A program made the position numbers and the translations under genes. DNA of 64,000 bases from Allocoleopsis franciscana PCC 7113 (GTDB lineage Bacteria > Cyanobacteriota > Cyanobacteriia > Cyanobacteriales > Coleofasciculaceae): assembly GCF_000317515.1 (NCBI RefSeq), contig NC_019738.1, forward strand, positions 5,792,001 through 5,856,000, read 5' to 3'. The notes under the pieces were generated by a model. That model was not told the origin of the DNA. It saw only the letters and a program-made list of their open reading frames with translations, and did no database searches. Position 1 is the first letter of the stretch, and each line of letters starts with the position of its first letter. This document shows positions 1 to 8,831 of this stretch, piece by piece.

Positions 1-2225
1 GGAGGACGCCGGAAGGTAAACGTGAACGTATCCCCACTCCGCATCACCCGCCACATCTCCTCATACATCGGATAAGAACCTATCCCACTCAACTTCACCC
101 AACCTTTTGCCCTGGTTAATGCCACAAATAACTGATTCCGCAATTGGAGATTACTTTCATCCTTCGCCACATTATCCAAACCCACCACATACACCATCTC
201 CGCCTCATTCCCCTTAGCGCGGTGGATGCGAGACACTGTAACCCCACCTTCACACCAGAACTTGTTGGGGTTGCGCTGTTCTTTGTCGGTTTGCAGGATA
301 TTGCAATCTGGGGTACTGGGAATGTAAATATCGATACCTTGGGATATCAAGAACTCTGCAACCGTTGTTTCCAGCTTCATCGCCTCGAAACCCGAACCTA
401 AAACGATGACTAGAATCTCCCGACTGGGTTTAAGTCCATCATGGCGGAGATTGTAGAGAATATTTTGTGCCAAGGCAGATAGTTCTTCTTGGCGCGATCG
501 ATATGCCACAAACTCCAACACCGACCCTTCCCAAAGTTCCGGCACGAGATTGGGAGAGTTTTCCGGTGGGCGACTCAAGGTAACTTGCTCACCCGGAATA
601 AAACGCCCCGTCACCTCATACCCGATCGCACGCCAATCCTCCGCACGAGTAATCCCCGTCAGCATCCCCCCATAACGCAGCAACCCCATGCCAATCCCAT
701 GTGCTGCGGTAAGAATCGGGCCAGGAGTACGGTAGCAACGATGCATGATTTCACTCTTTCTAATCCCACCGCTATACTGTCCCGTCACCAAATGCCCCAA
801 GTCTTCCCCAAATAACTCACTCGCATTGGGAATCTTCAAGCTTTCCAGGCTTTGCGCTTCGTCGTATCCCCAGATTAACCGTCGTTGTTCTGGCTGTGCC
901 GAGTCAACGGGTCGCAACGCTTGATACGCCATCCAATAAAACGGTTGCTTGCCCTGAAACTTCAGAGGGTCATCCACAATTAAGTCTTGACCTTCATCAA
1001 TTAAGATGGCATCATATAGCGTAGGGACGACCGTATTGTGCAATAACTGTGTGCATACCTCAGCTAACGCTTCATTCGGTCGATTACTTTGGGTATCTTC
1101 CACTGTTAGACGCTTCACTCCAGCCGCTCGGCAAAGCGTACTATAGAGACCAGGTTGATTTTTCGCTCCCCAAGCGTGAAGCACCTGTAATTTCCGATTT
1201 TTTGGCTCATATTCCACCTCACCCCCACTAAAGCGCAAGAGCCACTTATTGACCTGAGCAATGATGGGATGGTACAGGCTGCGGCTGAAAAAGACAAGGG
1301 CGATATCCCAATCGGGATGCTTCAGGTGCATGTGAGCGGCTTTTTGGCACAGCAGCACGGTTTTTCCGGAACCGGCAATCCCCCGAATCCGCTGGGGGCC
1401 TGGGGGAATTTCTTTGCCGATGTGTTCTTGTTGTAAGTCGAATTCTGATAGGCGTTGCCGTACTTCAGCCATGACACTACCACGGGTTTTTCCAGATTGT
1501 TGTAGGGATACGAATGCCTGACGCCCTACCCGTGTGCGGAAGACAGGAGTACCACTAATAACCGCTTGCAGCAATTGCCACTGTTTGTCACTGAGAGTAG
1601 AACCTTTGATAATCGGAGTTATTTGCCGGAGTTGCTGGGGTAGGGAACCGCAGACAGATGGCAAAGGACGCAGATGATTTTGGAAAATAATCGGTGGGCA
1701 ACTAGGGAGTTGGTAAAAGCCGCTATCGTACCATTGGTCTTCGGTAATCAGAGGCAGGCAAACAAGGGCGCGTCCACTTACTTTACGGCGGAGGAACGGT
1801 TCGCGATCGCAATATCCCAACAAGGTAAATAGTTGATTTTCTGCTTGCTCGTAAGGGTTGCTACTGATGGTGTAGTAGTTTTGGAACTCCCAGCGATGAC
1901 CTGCGATCGCCAAAATTTGGTCAATGGTGACAGATTTGATTTCAATGATAATTAGACCGAGTTCGGAGTCGGCAATTAAAATATCGGGTTCTTTGCGAAA
2001 CTTCCCAACTTTAGAAAAGATGGGATAGCGCCAGTAACCGAGACATTCCCTCTGGGCAAAGGCGTCACGGACAGCATCCCAAGCCTTGTGCTCACCGATT
2101 TCGCCGCTTTTTTCTAAGGGTTCAGTCGTAATAAATTGGCTGTGGGGCGAAGTTTTCGTTTCCCATCCTTTGGCTTGCCTCCCATCTTGTTCACTAGAGT
2201 TTTGAATTGAATCTTCACCTCTCAC
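1..2225 (-). CDS. NERD-domain UvrD/Rep-like superfamily I DNA helicase (partial, C terminus outside window)
   Basis: The minus strand is open from a GTG at 2225 to the left edge, giving about 741 codons with no stop. An in-frame TGA lies just upstream of the GTG, and no in-frame ATG occurs before the first domain, so GTG behind purine-rich GGAGTGAG repeats is the best start. A NERD nuclease-related domain comes first (GEIGEHKAWD near residue 50, then DILIADSELGLIIIEIK). Helicase motifs follow: Walker A GIAGSGKT near residue 280, Walker B LIDEGQD near 405, motif V HRAKGNEAD, and motif VI VALTRAKGW near 700. NERD domains are known from nucleases and DNA-processing helicases; a role in DNA repair or in defence against foreign DNA is inference. 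The end of the protein is missing. Confidence 0.88.
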   Translation of the reverse strand, partial: MRGEDSIQNSSEQDGRQAKGWETKTSPHSQFITTEPLEKSGEIGEHKAWDAVRDAFAQRECLGYWRYPIFSKVGKFRKEPDILIADSELGLIIIEIKSVTIDQILAIAGHRWEFQNYYTISSNPYEQAENQLFTLLGYCDREPFLRRKVSGRALVCLPLITEDQWYDSGFYQLPSCPPIIFQNHLRPLPSVCGSLPQQLRQITPIIKGSTLSDKQWQLLQAVISGTPVFRTRVGRQAFVSLQQSGKTRGSVMAEVRQRLSEFDLQQEHIGKEIPPGPQRIRGIAGSGKTVLLCQKAAHMHLKHPDWDIALVFFSRSLYHPIIAQVNKWLLRFSGGEVEYEPKNRKLQVLHAWGAKNQPGLYSTLCRAAGVKRLTVEDTQSNRPNEALAEVCTQLLHNTVVPTLYDAILIDEGQDLIVDDPLKFQGKQPFYWMAYQALRPVDSAQPEQRRLIWGYDEAQSLESLKIPNASELFGEDLGHLVTGQYSGGIRKSEIMHRCYRTPGPILTAAHGIGMGLLRYGGMLTGITRAEDWRAIGYEVTGRFIPGEQVTLSRPPENSPNLVPELWEGSVLEFVAYRSRQEELSALAQNILYNLRHDGLKPSREILVIVLGSGFEAMKLETTVAEFLISQGIDIYIPSTPDCNILQTDKEQRNPNKFWCEGGVTVSRIHRAKGNEAEMVYVVGLDNVAKDESNLQLRNQLFVALTRAKGWVKLSGIGSYPMYEEMWRVMRSGDTFTFTFRRP

Positions 2226-2255
2226 TCCTCACTCCTCACTCCTTACTCCTCATAC
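2221..2255. repeat. Heptanucleotide tandem repeat (CTCACTC, about five units)
   Basis: Units CTCACTC, CTCACTC, CTCACTC, CTTACTC and CTCATAC follow each other without gaps at the 5-prime end of the helicase gene. On the coding strand they read GAGTGAG and supply the purine-rich stretch in front of the GTG start. Short heptameric repeats are common in filamentous cyanobacteria. Confidence 0.7.
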
Positions 2256-2399
2256 GCAGTTGCGTTTAAACCTAGTAGTTGAAACAGACGCCCAGACGTT
2301 CCTGGCGAGAGATGAGGAGAAAATGAATGTATTACTACGTATGAATGTAACTTGGTATAACCTATCTATCGATAGAGGCTGAAACTATACCTATTGATT

Positions 2400-2414
2400 G
2401 ACGAATTATTCGTC
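2400..2414. promoter_or_regulatory. 15-bp palindrome in the upstream region of the YflT-type gene
   Basis: GACGAAT-T-ATTCGTC is a perfect dyad with 7-bp arms, about 80 bp before the start codon at 2496. It overlaps a possible -35 element (TTGACG, 2398-2403). A possible -10 (CATAAG, 2422-2427) lies 18 bp further on. The one-base centre fits a protein-binding operator better than an RNA hairpin. The promoter assignment is inference. Confidence 0.35.
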
Positions 2415-2495
2415 CGTTTTTCATAAGATTTACTTATAAGAAAGAAAGAATATTTCTGCAAGCTCATTCATCCGTAGCTGTAGAAGGAGAGAAAA

Positions 2496-3137
2496 ATGGT
2501 TTTACATCAACATAAACGCGCTGTCGGTATCTTTACCAGCCGTGAAGCGGTAAACGAAGCGCTCCAAGAACTCAAACAGTCTAATTTTCCCCTGCACAGA
2601 GTTTCTGTGATTGCTAGACAATTAGAGGAGAAACCCATTAGGGGAGTCAATAATAGAGCTGAGGTTGGCAATCGAGCAGGTGATGGTGCCGCCAGTGGTG
2701 CCGTTACTGGTACTGTGATTGGACTGATCACTGGAGTACTGGTTGGGATTGGTGCGTTAGCGATTCCTCTGATTGGGCCAATCATGTTAGCAGATGCCCT
2801 GAGTACTGCCGTCGCTACAACTTTGGCTGGCGGTGGGATTGGTTTATTGAGCGGTGGAATAGTGGGCGCACTGATTGGTTTAGGCATTCCTAAAAAACAA
2901 GCCAAAGTTTACAAACAAAGGCTGTTACGTGGCGATTATTTGGTAATCGTAGAAGGTACTGATGACCAAATCCGTTATGCAACCTCTGTGCTTAAACATT
3001 GGGGGATAGAGGAATGGGGGATTTATAAGGCTCCAGAACTCGCTCAAACAGATACTAATTTACCCATTGCTGCTGTGGAAGACCCGCATGTTCGGACTTT
3101 TAGACAGAGCATTTATCAAAACTATGATCGCAACTGA
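2496..3137 (+). CDS. YflT-type (general stress protein 17M-like) Gly-rich membrane-insertion protein, copy 1
   Basis: 213 residues. The N terminus (RAVGIFTSREAVNEALQEL, then FPLHRVSVIAR) matches the YflT / general stress protein 17M module. Two Gly/Ala-rich hydrophobic stretches follow at about 70-100 and 105-132 (GAVTGTVIGLITGVLVGIGA and GGGIGLLSGGIVGALIGLG), of glycine-zipper type. The C-terminal part (GDYLVIVEGTDDQI, EEWGIYKAP) is shared with two paralogues at 13610-14227 and 39379-39960. The start has a strong AAGGAG site six bases upstream. A membrane-associated stress role is inferred from the family name; no biochemical function is known to me. The next gene, a BON lipoprotein, follows after 84 bp on the same strand. 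Confidence 0.75.
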   Translation: MVLHQHKRAVGIFTSREAVNEALQELKQSNFPLHRVSVIARQLEEKPIRGVNNRAEVGNRAGDGAASGAVTGTVIGLITGVLVGIGALAIPLIGPIMLADALSTAVATTLAGGGIGLLSGGIVGALIGLGIPKKQAKVYKQRLLRGDYLVIVEGTDDQIRYATSVLKHWGIEEWGIYKAPELAQTDTNLPIAAVEDPHVRTFRQSIYQNYDRN

Positions 3138-3221
3138 AATTTGAGGGGGTTATATTCAAACGTTGAACATTGAGTTGTCATCAAAGCCTCTCATTGTTTA
3201 ACGTCAAGGAGGAAGAAAAAA

Positions 3222-3695
3222 ATGAAAAAATTAACAACATTACTACTGACGAGTATTCTCGGTTTGAGTGTTGCGGCTTGCGAGAATGTCGCTAGAACCA
3301 ATCCTACGGCTCCCCGTTCCGTTAATACGGTGGGTGAAGCTCCTGGCTTGGACAAGGTTTTAAGAAACACAAGTGACTCAACTAGCCCAATCCGAAGGGC
3401 GCAAGCGAATTCAGACATTCGGGCACGGGAGCAACGGTACAATACGTTCAGGCAAGGTGATGGGGAACGATCGGATCAAAACTTGCAAAGCGAAGTGCGT
3501 AGTAAGTTAGAAGTTAACATTCCCAGGTCTCAGTTAACGGTTCAGGCTAATGAAGGTGTAATCACCGTAGTCGGGTACGTTCAAACGCAACAGGAGTTAG
3601 AGAAAATTGAACCCTTAGCTAGGGAGATTAGGGGTGTAAGAGATGTCAATGTTCAGGCTAAGATAGGACCCAAATTGCCTCCTTATGAAAGTTGA
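3222..3695 (+). CDS. BON-domain lipoprotein
   Basis: 157 residues. A type II signal peptide is clear: MKKL, a hydrophobic core, then the lipobox VAAC with lipidation predicted at Cys20. A low-complexity polar linker precedes a BON domain at about 87-152 (LQSEVRSKLEVNIP, EGVITVVGYVQTQQELE, GVRDVNVQAKI). BON domains in OsmY-like proteins attach to membrane or phospholipid surfaces and are often osmotic-stress induced. A strong AAGGAGG site lies upstream of the ATG. The 84-bp spacing from the YflT-type gene suggests a shared transcript, so both may act in envelope stress; that part is inference. Confidence 0.85.
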   Translation: MKKLTTLLLTSILGLSVAACENVARTNPTAPRSVNTVGEAPGLDKVLRNTSDSTSPIRRAQANSDIRAREQRYNTFRQGDGERSDQNLQSEVRSKLEVNIPRSQLTVQANEGVITVVGYVQTQQELEKIEPLAREIRGVRDVNVQAKIGPKLPPYES

Positions 3696-3874
3696 TGTCT
3701 ATCAGGAATGAGGGCTGAAGAATAGAGGATAAAGCCTAAAAAACTGGCTCCATGAACCTTCATCCTTCAGTCTTTTTTGTTGGTTTGTGTTTTGTTTCAG
3801 TACTGGTATAGAAGCAGATGTTTTTAGTTTGAAGGCATCTTTAGTTAAGATTTAATCACTCAATCTTTTTTATT

Positions 3875-4492
3875 TTAGTGTCGCTTTCTATCTTGTTTCT
3901 TTCGCTTTTTGATCACAACCCAAGCGATAAATGCCACAATCAGAAAAACCAGCACGATTTTAGAAACTGGGGCAAGATACTCGTCTACAAGCTCATAGTT
4001 TTCACCCAGCTTGAAGCCCAAGAACGTTAGTAGCATCACCCATGCAGTAGTGCCAAGTGTTGAGTAGATGAGAAAGGGCGCTAAGGGCATCTCACTAAGA
4101 CCTGCTGGGAGCGAGATTAAGGTACGAATTCCTGGCACAAGACGACCCAATAACACAGCTTTGTTGCCGTACCGATTAAACCATCGCGTTGCCTTATCAA
4201 TATCCTGGCTGGATACTGTAATCCATTTACCGTACTTGTCAGCTAAATCCTTCAAGCGTTCCTCACCCACGATTTTACCTGCGTAGTACCAAGGCAACGC
4301 TCCTAGGATAGTGCCGACGACTCCCGCCAAAACTGCAAGCGTGAAGTTCATATTGCCCTTTGATGCGGTAAATCCTGCCAAGGGCATGATTAATTCCGAA
4401 GGGATAGGAGGAAATAGATTTTCCGCGAACATCAGTAGCCCAATTCCCAAGTAACCAAGGGAATCCATCGTTTTAAGTATCCATTCCTGCAT
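3875..4492 (-). CDS. DedA family membrane protein (VTT domain)
   Basis: 205 residues from the ATG at 4492; a longer TTG-initiated version begins at 4534 but adds only a polar 14-residue tail, and neither start has a clear Shine-Dalgarno site. The family signature ENLFPPIPSELIMPLAG lies near the N terminus. A central GRLVPGIRTLISLPAGLSEM segment and hydrophobic stretches at both ends and in the middle make a typical DedA layout, ending in a lysine/arginine-rich tail. DedA/VTT proteins are linked to lipid scrambling and undecaprenyl-phosphate or lipid homeostasis. The gene lies just downstream of an ExoD-type gene on the same strand (13-55 bp apart depending on the start), so co-transcription is likely. 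Confidence 0.88.
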   Translation of the reverse strand: MQEWILKTMDSLGYLGIGLLMFAENLFPPIPSELIMPLAGFTASKGNMNFTLAVLAGVVGTILGALPWYYAGKIVGEERLKDLADKYGKWITVSSQDIDKATRWFNRYGNKAVLLGRLVPGIRTLISLPAGLSEMPLAPFLIYSTLGTTAWVMLLTFLGFKLGENYELVDEYLAPVSKIVLVFLIVAFIAWVVIKKRKKQDRKRH

Positions 4493-4547
4493 AGGTGGGT
4501 GCTGGGTATTAGGTAATGTGTTATTTGGATTCAAAGCTTGAATACTT

Positions 4548-5168
4548 TTAGCGAAGCCAACCTTTGATCAGATCTAATAGACTTGTACCACCTATCAACA
4601 GCGCTATCAGGATTGAGGCGCTAAGAATACCTCCCATCAGGCAAAGCACTAACCCTCCCAAACTGATTGCGCCGTCATCTTCAATTAATCCAAAGCCTGT
4701 AACAAAAATGCCCATAGCCGGTAGGGTATTTGTACCAGGGATGGGAATCATCATCGAAATGCCCATCAGCGCGATCGCAATTCCCATTGTTACCCGCCCA
4801 GGCAAACTCGTGCAAATATAACTCAGACGGGGGCGGGTGATCATTTCAATCCGCCGCAACCACGGGAGTCCCGCCTTGATCACCCCCTGCACTTGATTGA
4901 GTTCCATTGGGTGATTGCTAATCTTTGCAGGTAGCCAGGGGAGTTTATGCCCACTAATCAACTGCAAGGCCAAGAGAAAAAGCACAAATCCAAACGGGGT
5001 GGAATAACCAGGTGCAGGCACTGGTAAAGCCGAAGGCAACGCAAGAATCACGAATAAGAAACCAAAAACCCGTTCCCCCGCTAGTTGCAGAATTTCTGTC
5101 AATGTGACTTTGGCGGGGCGTTCTTCCTCAAAAAAATAGCGCTGTAATTCTACGGAGAGTTTAGCCAT
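4548..5168 (-). CDS. ExoD family exopolysaccharide synthesis protein, copy 1
   Basis: 206 residues with an ATG start. It shows the ExoD-family pattern: N-terminal LTEILQLAGERVFGFLFVIL, then LPVPAPGYSTPFGFVLFLLA and GHKLPWLP, and at least three hydrophobic segments, including MGIAIALMGISMMIPIPGTN. ExoD proteins are membrane proteins associated with exopolysaccharide production; the biochemical role is unknown. It is paralogous to the next gene upstream (5300-5911), and both the coding region and the leader just before the start are recognisably duplicated. DedA follows immediately downstream. Confidence 0.85.
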   Translation of the reverse strand: MAKLSVELQRYFFEEERPAKVTLTEILQLAGERVFGFLFVILALPSALPVPAPGYSTPFGFVLFLLALQLISGHKLPWLPAKISNHPMELNQVQGVIKAGLPWLRRIEMITRPRLSYICTSLPGRVTMGIAIALMGISMMIPIPGTNTLPAMGIFVTGFGLIEDDGAISLGGLVLCLMGGILSASILIALLIGGTSLLDLIKGWLR

Positions 5169-5299
5169 TACACTTAGAGAACTGTGATACTTTAAATCCT
5201 AAAATTAGCACCCTTAGAAAACTCAAGCTAGTCAATCCGAGTATTCTTTAAATGAGTCAATCGTGTTTTAGTTAGCGTAACAATCCTGCCACGGCTCAA

Positions 5300-5911
5300 T
5301 CAGGTTGAGGGACAGCCGAGAACACTAGAACCTTCGATCAAAAGGGCGATCGCACTAGAGACACCGATCAGGTCAGCAAATATACAAACCGCCACACCTG
5401 TGAGAAAAATTGCACCATCGTCCACCAATAAACCCAACCCGGTCATCAACAGGCCAACACCGGCTAAAGTGTGCAGTCCAGGTAGCCCAATCATCAGGAA
5501 AATTGCCACAAGCGCGAGGGCAATTCCCGCCACTAAGCGACCCATGAAACTGCTGAAAATATAGAGAAGGCGGGGACGAGAAAACATCTCAATTCGCCTC
5601 AGCCAGAGAATTCCCGACTTCATAACGCCTTGAACGGTCTTCAGAGCGATCGGTTTGTTGATTAATGTTTTCGGCATCCAAGGGCTTTTGGCACCGACAG
5701 CGAGCTGAACCGACCCAACCAAGATGATAAATCCCACAAAGATACCCCGACCAGGCACGGCAAAGGGTAAAACTAAAATCAAGCCGAGTAAGGCAAATAT
5801 CAACCCAAATATCCGCTCTTTGCCAATTTTTAGCACATCCGCTAGAGTCACTTGGGTGGGTCGTTCTTCCCCGAAAAAATAGTAATGTAATTCTACAGAA
5901 AGTCGATCCAT
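5300..5911 (-). CDS. ExoD family exopolysaccharide synthesis protein, copy 2
   Basis: 203 residues with an ATG start. It aligns along its length with the neighbour at 4548-5168: LSVELHYYFFGEERP against LSVELQRYFFEEERP, WLRRIEMFSRPRLLYIFSS against WLRRIEMITRPRLSYICTS, and VDDGAIFLTG against EDDGAISLGG. The C terminus differs, ending in GSSVLGCPST where copy 1 continues with a basic tail, so the last residues may have decayed or been replaced. Membrane segments are as in copy 1. The two copies are separated by 131 bp and are probably transcribed together with DedA. Confidence 0.83.
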   Translation of the reverse strand: MDRLSVELHYYFFGEERPTQVTLADVLKIGKERIFGLIFALLGLILVLPFAVPGRGIFVGFIILVGSVQLAVGAKSPWMPKTLINKPIALKTVQGVMKSGILWLRRIEMFSRPRLLYIFSSFMGRLVAGIALALVAIFLMIGLPGLHTLAGVGLLMTGLGLLVDDGAIFLTGVAVCIFADLIGVSSAIALLIEGSSVLGCPST

Positions 5912-6020
5912 TACACTTAGAAAACTTTAAGAGTTGCAAATCCTAGAGTTAGAACACCCATAAAGCTGTAAGCGATCACCCAGTTATACAGCAGATTGCA
6001 GGTAAATAGAGTACATCTGT

Positions 6021-6122
6021 AGGGGCGTTAGCGTAACGGTAGCGAGGAACGAGCGTCAGCATTTGGGCGATAAGCTATAAATTAATAATTAAGAAGATTT
6101 CCTCACCAAATGCTTCGCCCCT
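6021..6122. repeat. Folded intergenic repeat with nested inverted arms
   Basis: The 575-bp gap 5912-6486 has no convincing gene. It contains an outer inverted pair AGGGGCG (6021-6027) / CGCCCCT (6116-6122) and an inner pair AGCATTTGG (6058-6066) / CCAAATGCT (6106-6114). The left half is GC-rich with alternating TAGCG motifs. This looks like one of the palindromic intergenic repeats found in many cyanobacterial genomes. Confidence 0.5.
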
Positions 6123-6349
6123 TCCCCTAACTATCTCAGCCTGAAATTGCTCTGTTTAGATTCTGCTCCAAATCGCAAAACTTGCTCAACTCTAGCAGGT
6201 TTTTTGAAAAATAGAGCCTAGACAGATTGAATTTTCATCACAACTTTGTAAAGAATTTCCATTAGTCGCTCAAAGCTTCATATCGAAGATAGAAAATGCT
6301 GAATAAGCAAGATTGAATACACCCAGAGTGACTCAGTTTCCAGGGAAAA

Positions 6350-6376
6350 TGAAAAATATTAGGGTGAGCTTCACCC
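6350..6376 (-). terminator. Rho-independent terminator downstream of ahcY
   Basis: Read on the minus strand, GGGTGA-AGC-TCACCC (6376-6362) forms a perfect 6-bp stem followed by the T-rich run TAATATTTTTC. It lies about 110 bp after the ahcY stop codon and points the right way. Confidence 0.65.
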
Positions 6377-6486
6377 ACCCTAACTTACTAGACTAGATCA
6401 GCGGGGCAGAAATCATCGATCCGTTAAAAGATCTGCCTCTCCCATTGATTGATACCGAGACGGATCAAAACTTCTCTTGACTTGCA

Positions 6487-7797
<1,311 letters not shown>

Positions 7798-7954
7798 CTA
7801 GATTAACCTTTATCACTCTAATTGACTGCGGCTCAGTTACCAAAACATTACTTTGCTGCACGTTCCCGATGCCCCAAACTCACCCCTCTAGACCCACACA
7901 AGGCGATCATAGCGAATGAGATGATACCGAAAACTGGGATTCTAAGAACACTCT

Positions 7955-8161
7955 TCAATTTTTTGGCAATTTAGCGTAAGCTTGCTTTTTCAGGTTTTTC
8001 ACCCGTAATATCAGTTGAAGTTGGGCTGTACCCGATATACCGTGGGTTTCAGCGAGGCGGATCAGATCTGCCACTTCCTCTCTCGTAAGGGCTGCTGGAT
8101 CTGGAACAGATTCGCCCAAGTTGTTTGTGTTATCGTCCTCTATATTTTTCGCTTCAAACAT
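7955..8161 (-). CDS. Small hypothetical protein (68 aa)
   Basis: Family not recognised. The ATG at 8161 has a good AGGAG site (AGGAGTCGAAAA before the start), which supports it as real. The protein is acidic at the N terminus and basic at the C terminus. The middle (LTREEVADLIRLAETH, then TAQLQLILRVKNLKKQAY) is predicted helical, with no signal peptide or membrane segment. It follows the 42-residue gene at 8182-8310 by only 20 bp, so the two probably form a small operon. Confidence 0.6.
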   Translation of the reverse strand: MFEAKNIEDDNTNNLGESVPDPAALTREEVADLIRLAETHGISGTAQLQLILRVKNLKKQAYAKLPKN

Positions 8162-8181
8162 TTTTCGACTCCTATTAATGA

Positions 8182-8310
8182 TTATTGATCTCTAGGGCTT
8201 TTGCGTTTTTTACCGATTAATCTAGTGGTTTCGGGTTGCCAATCTCCTTCAACAAGGGCGGCGGTAATTGCAAAAGCACCGAAAAGAATAGAACCGATAA
8301 TGATTGGCAT
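8182..8310 (-). CDS. 42-residue single-membrane-segment microprotein
   Basis: ATG at 8310, stop TAA at 8182-8184, with GGAG eight bases before the start. The product begins with a hydrophobic segment (MPIIIGSILFGAFAITAAL), followed by EGDWQPETTRLI and a strongly basic tail (GKKRKSPRDQ), consistent with a small inner-membrane protein with one helix. I do not recognise the family. The leader folds over the ribosome binding site (see 8311-8356). The 68-residue gene follows after 20 bp. Confidence 0.6.
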   Translation of the reverse strand: MPIIIGSILFGAFAITAALVEGDWQPETTRLIGKKRKSPRDQ

Positions 8311-8356
8311 TTGTTTAACTCCAATGATTTGATACTTTCACTGTAGAAATCATTGG
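8311..8356 (-). promoter_or_regulatory. Stem-loop overlapping the ribosome binding site of the 42-residue gene
   Basis: On the minus strand CCAATGATTT (8356-8347) and AAATCATTGG (8330-8321) form a perfect 10-bp stem with a 16-base loop. The last two stem bases are the first two G of the GGAG ribosome binding site (8322-8319), which is eight bases from the ATG. If transcribed, the hairpin would compete with ribosome binding, as in RNA thermometers or ligand-controlled leaders. The fold is visible; regulation is inference. Confidence 0.45.
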
Positions 8357-8376
8357 GTGGCTTTAAAGGCTACACT

Positions 8377-8550
8377 ATGCAACTTCTTTCAAATGACTAT
8401 CTGTTTTCCATAGCTTTAGGCCAATTCTTTGCAGTTACCAGCGTTTTGGGGTGGACAATCTGCCAACTGGTACAAGCCCCTCCCCTTAATCGGTGTTCAA
8501 TGTTGAAGGGCTGGCGTCGCTTCTGTTTAAAGCCGCTAGTTATGGCTTAA
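8377..8550 (+). CDS. Doubtful small hydrophobic ORF (57 aa)
   Basis: An ATG at 8377 opens a 57-codon frame with a hydrophobic stretch (YLFSIALGQFFAVTSVLGWTI) and a basic end. There is no clear ribosome binding site, and the frame diverges from the 42-residue gene directly beside its leader. It could be a small membrane protein or chance. I keep it only as a low-confidence entry. Confidence 0.22.
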   Translation: MQLLSNDYLFSIALGQFFAVTSVLGWTICQLVQAPPLNRCSMLKGWRRFCLKPLVMA

Positions 8551-8669
8551 AAACAAAAGCTGGCTCTCTACACAGCCCTGCCAATCGTGCCAATTCTCTC
8601 TTTAGACATAGGAATCCCAGAGCTTGTAAAGATAAGTTAAGCATGGATATCGACATGGCGGTATCTTGA

Positions 8670-8696
8670 GGCAATTCTTATAACCAAAGAATTGCC
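8670..8696. promoter_or_regulatory. Perfect 10-bp inverted repeat upstream of the MscS-type gene
   Basis: GGCAATTCTT and AAGAATTGCC flank a 7-base spacer, about 136 bp before the mscS-like start. No T-run follows on either strand, so a terminator is unlikely. An operator or structured leader element is possible. The rest of 8551-8831 shows nothing I can name. Confidence 0.4.
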
Positions 8697-8831
8697 AACG
8701 AGTTGAGATAGACAGCGTTTCGCCTGCCCATTTTATGGGTGTTACGCAGTTCGGTAGGTCTGATAAACCTAAGTAAATTACTTACGCTATCTCGGCTTAC
8801 TGGTGTTTAACGAATTGGTGTTCTATCAAAA

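Noticed and set aside
144-1297. Several short frames on both strands between 144 and 1297
   Set aside because: They lie inside the helicase gene, whose motifs I and VI cover this stretch in another frame.
2507-2905. Minus-strand 132-codon frame
   Set aside because: Antisense to the Gly-rich YflT-type gene; its Pro/Ala-rich composition is a shadow of GC-rich Gly codons.
4492-4534. Longer TTG start for DedA
   Set aside because: Adds a polar tail with no ribosome site; the ATG at 4492 fits the family start.
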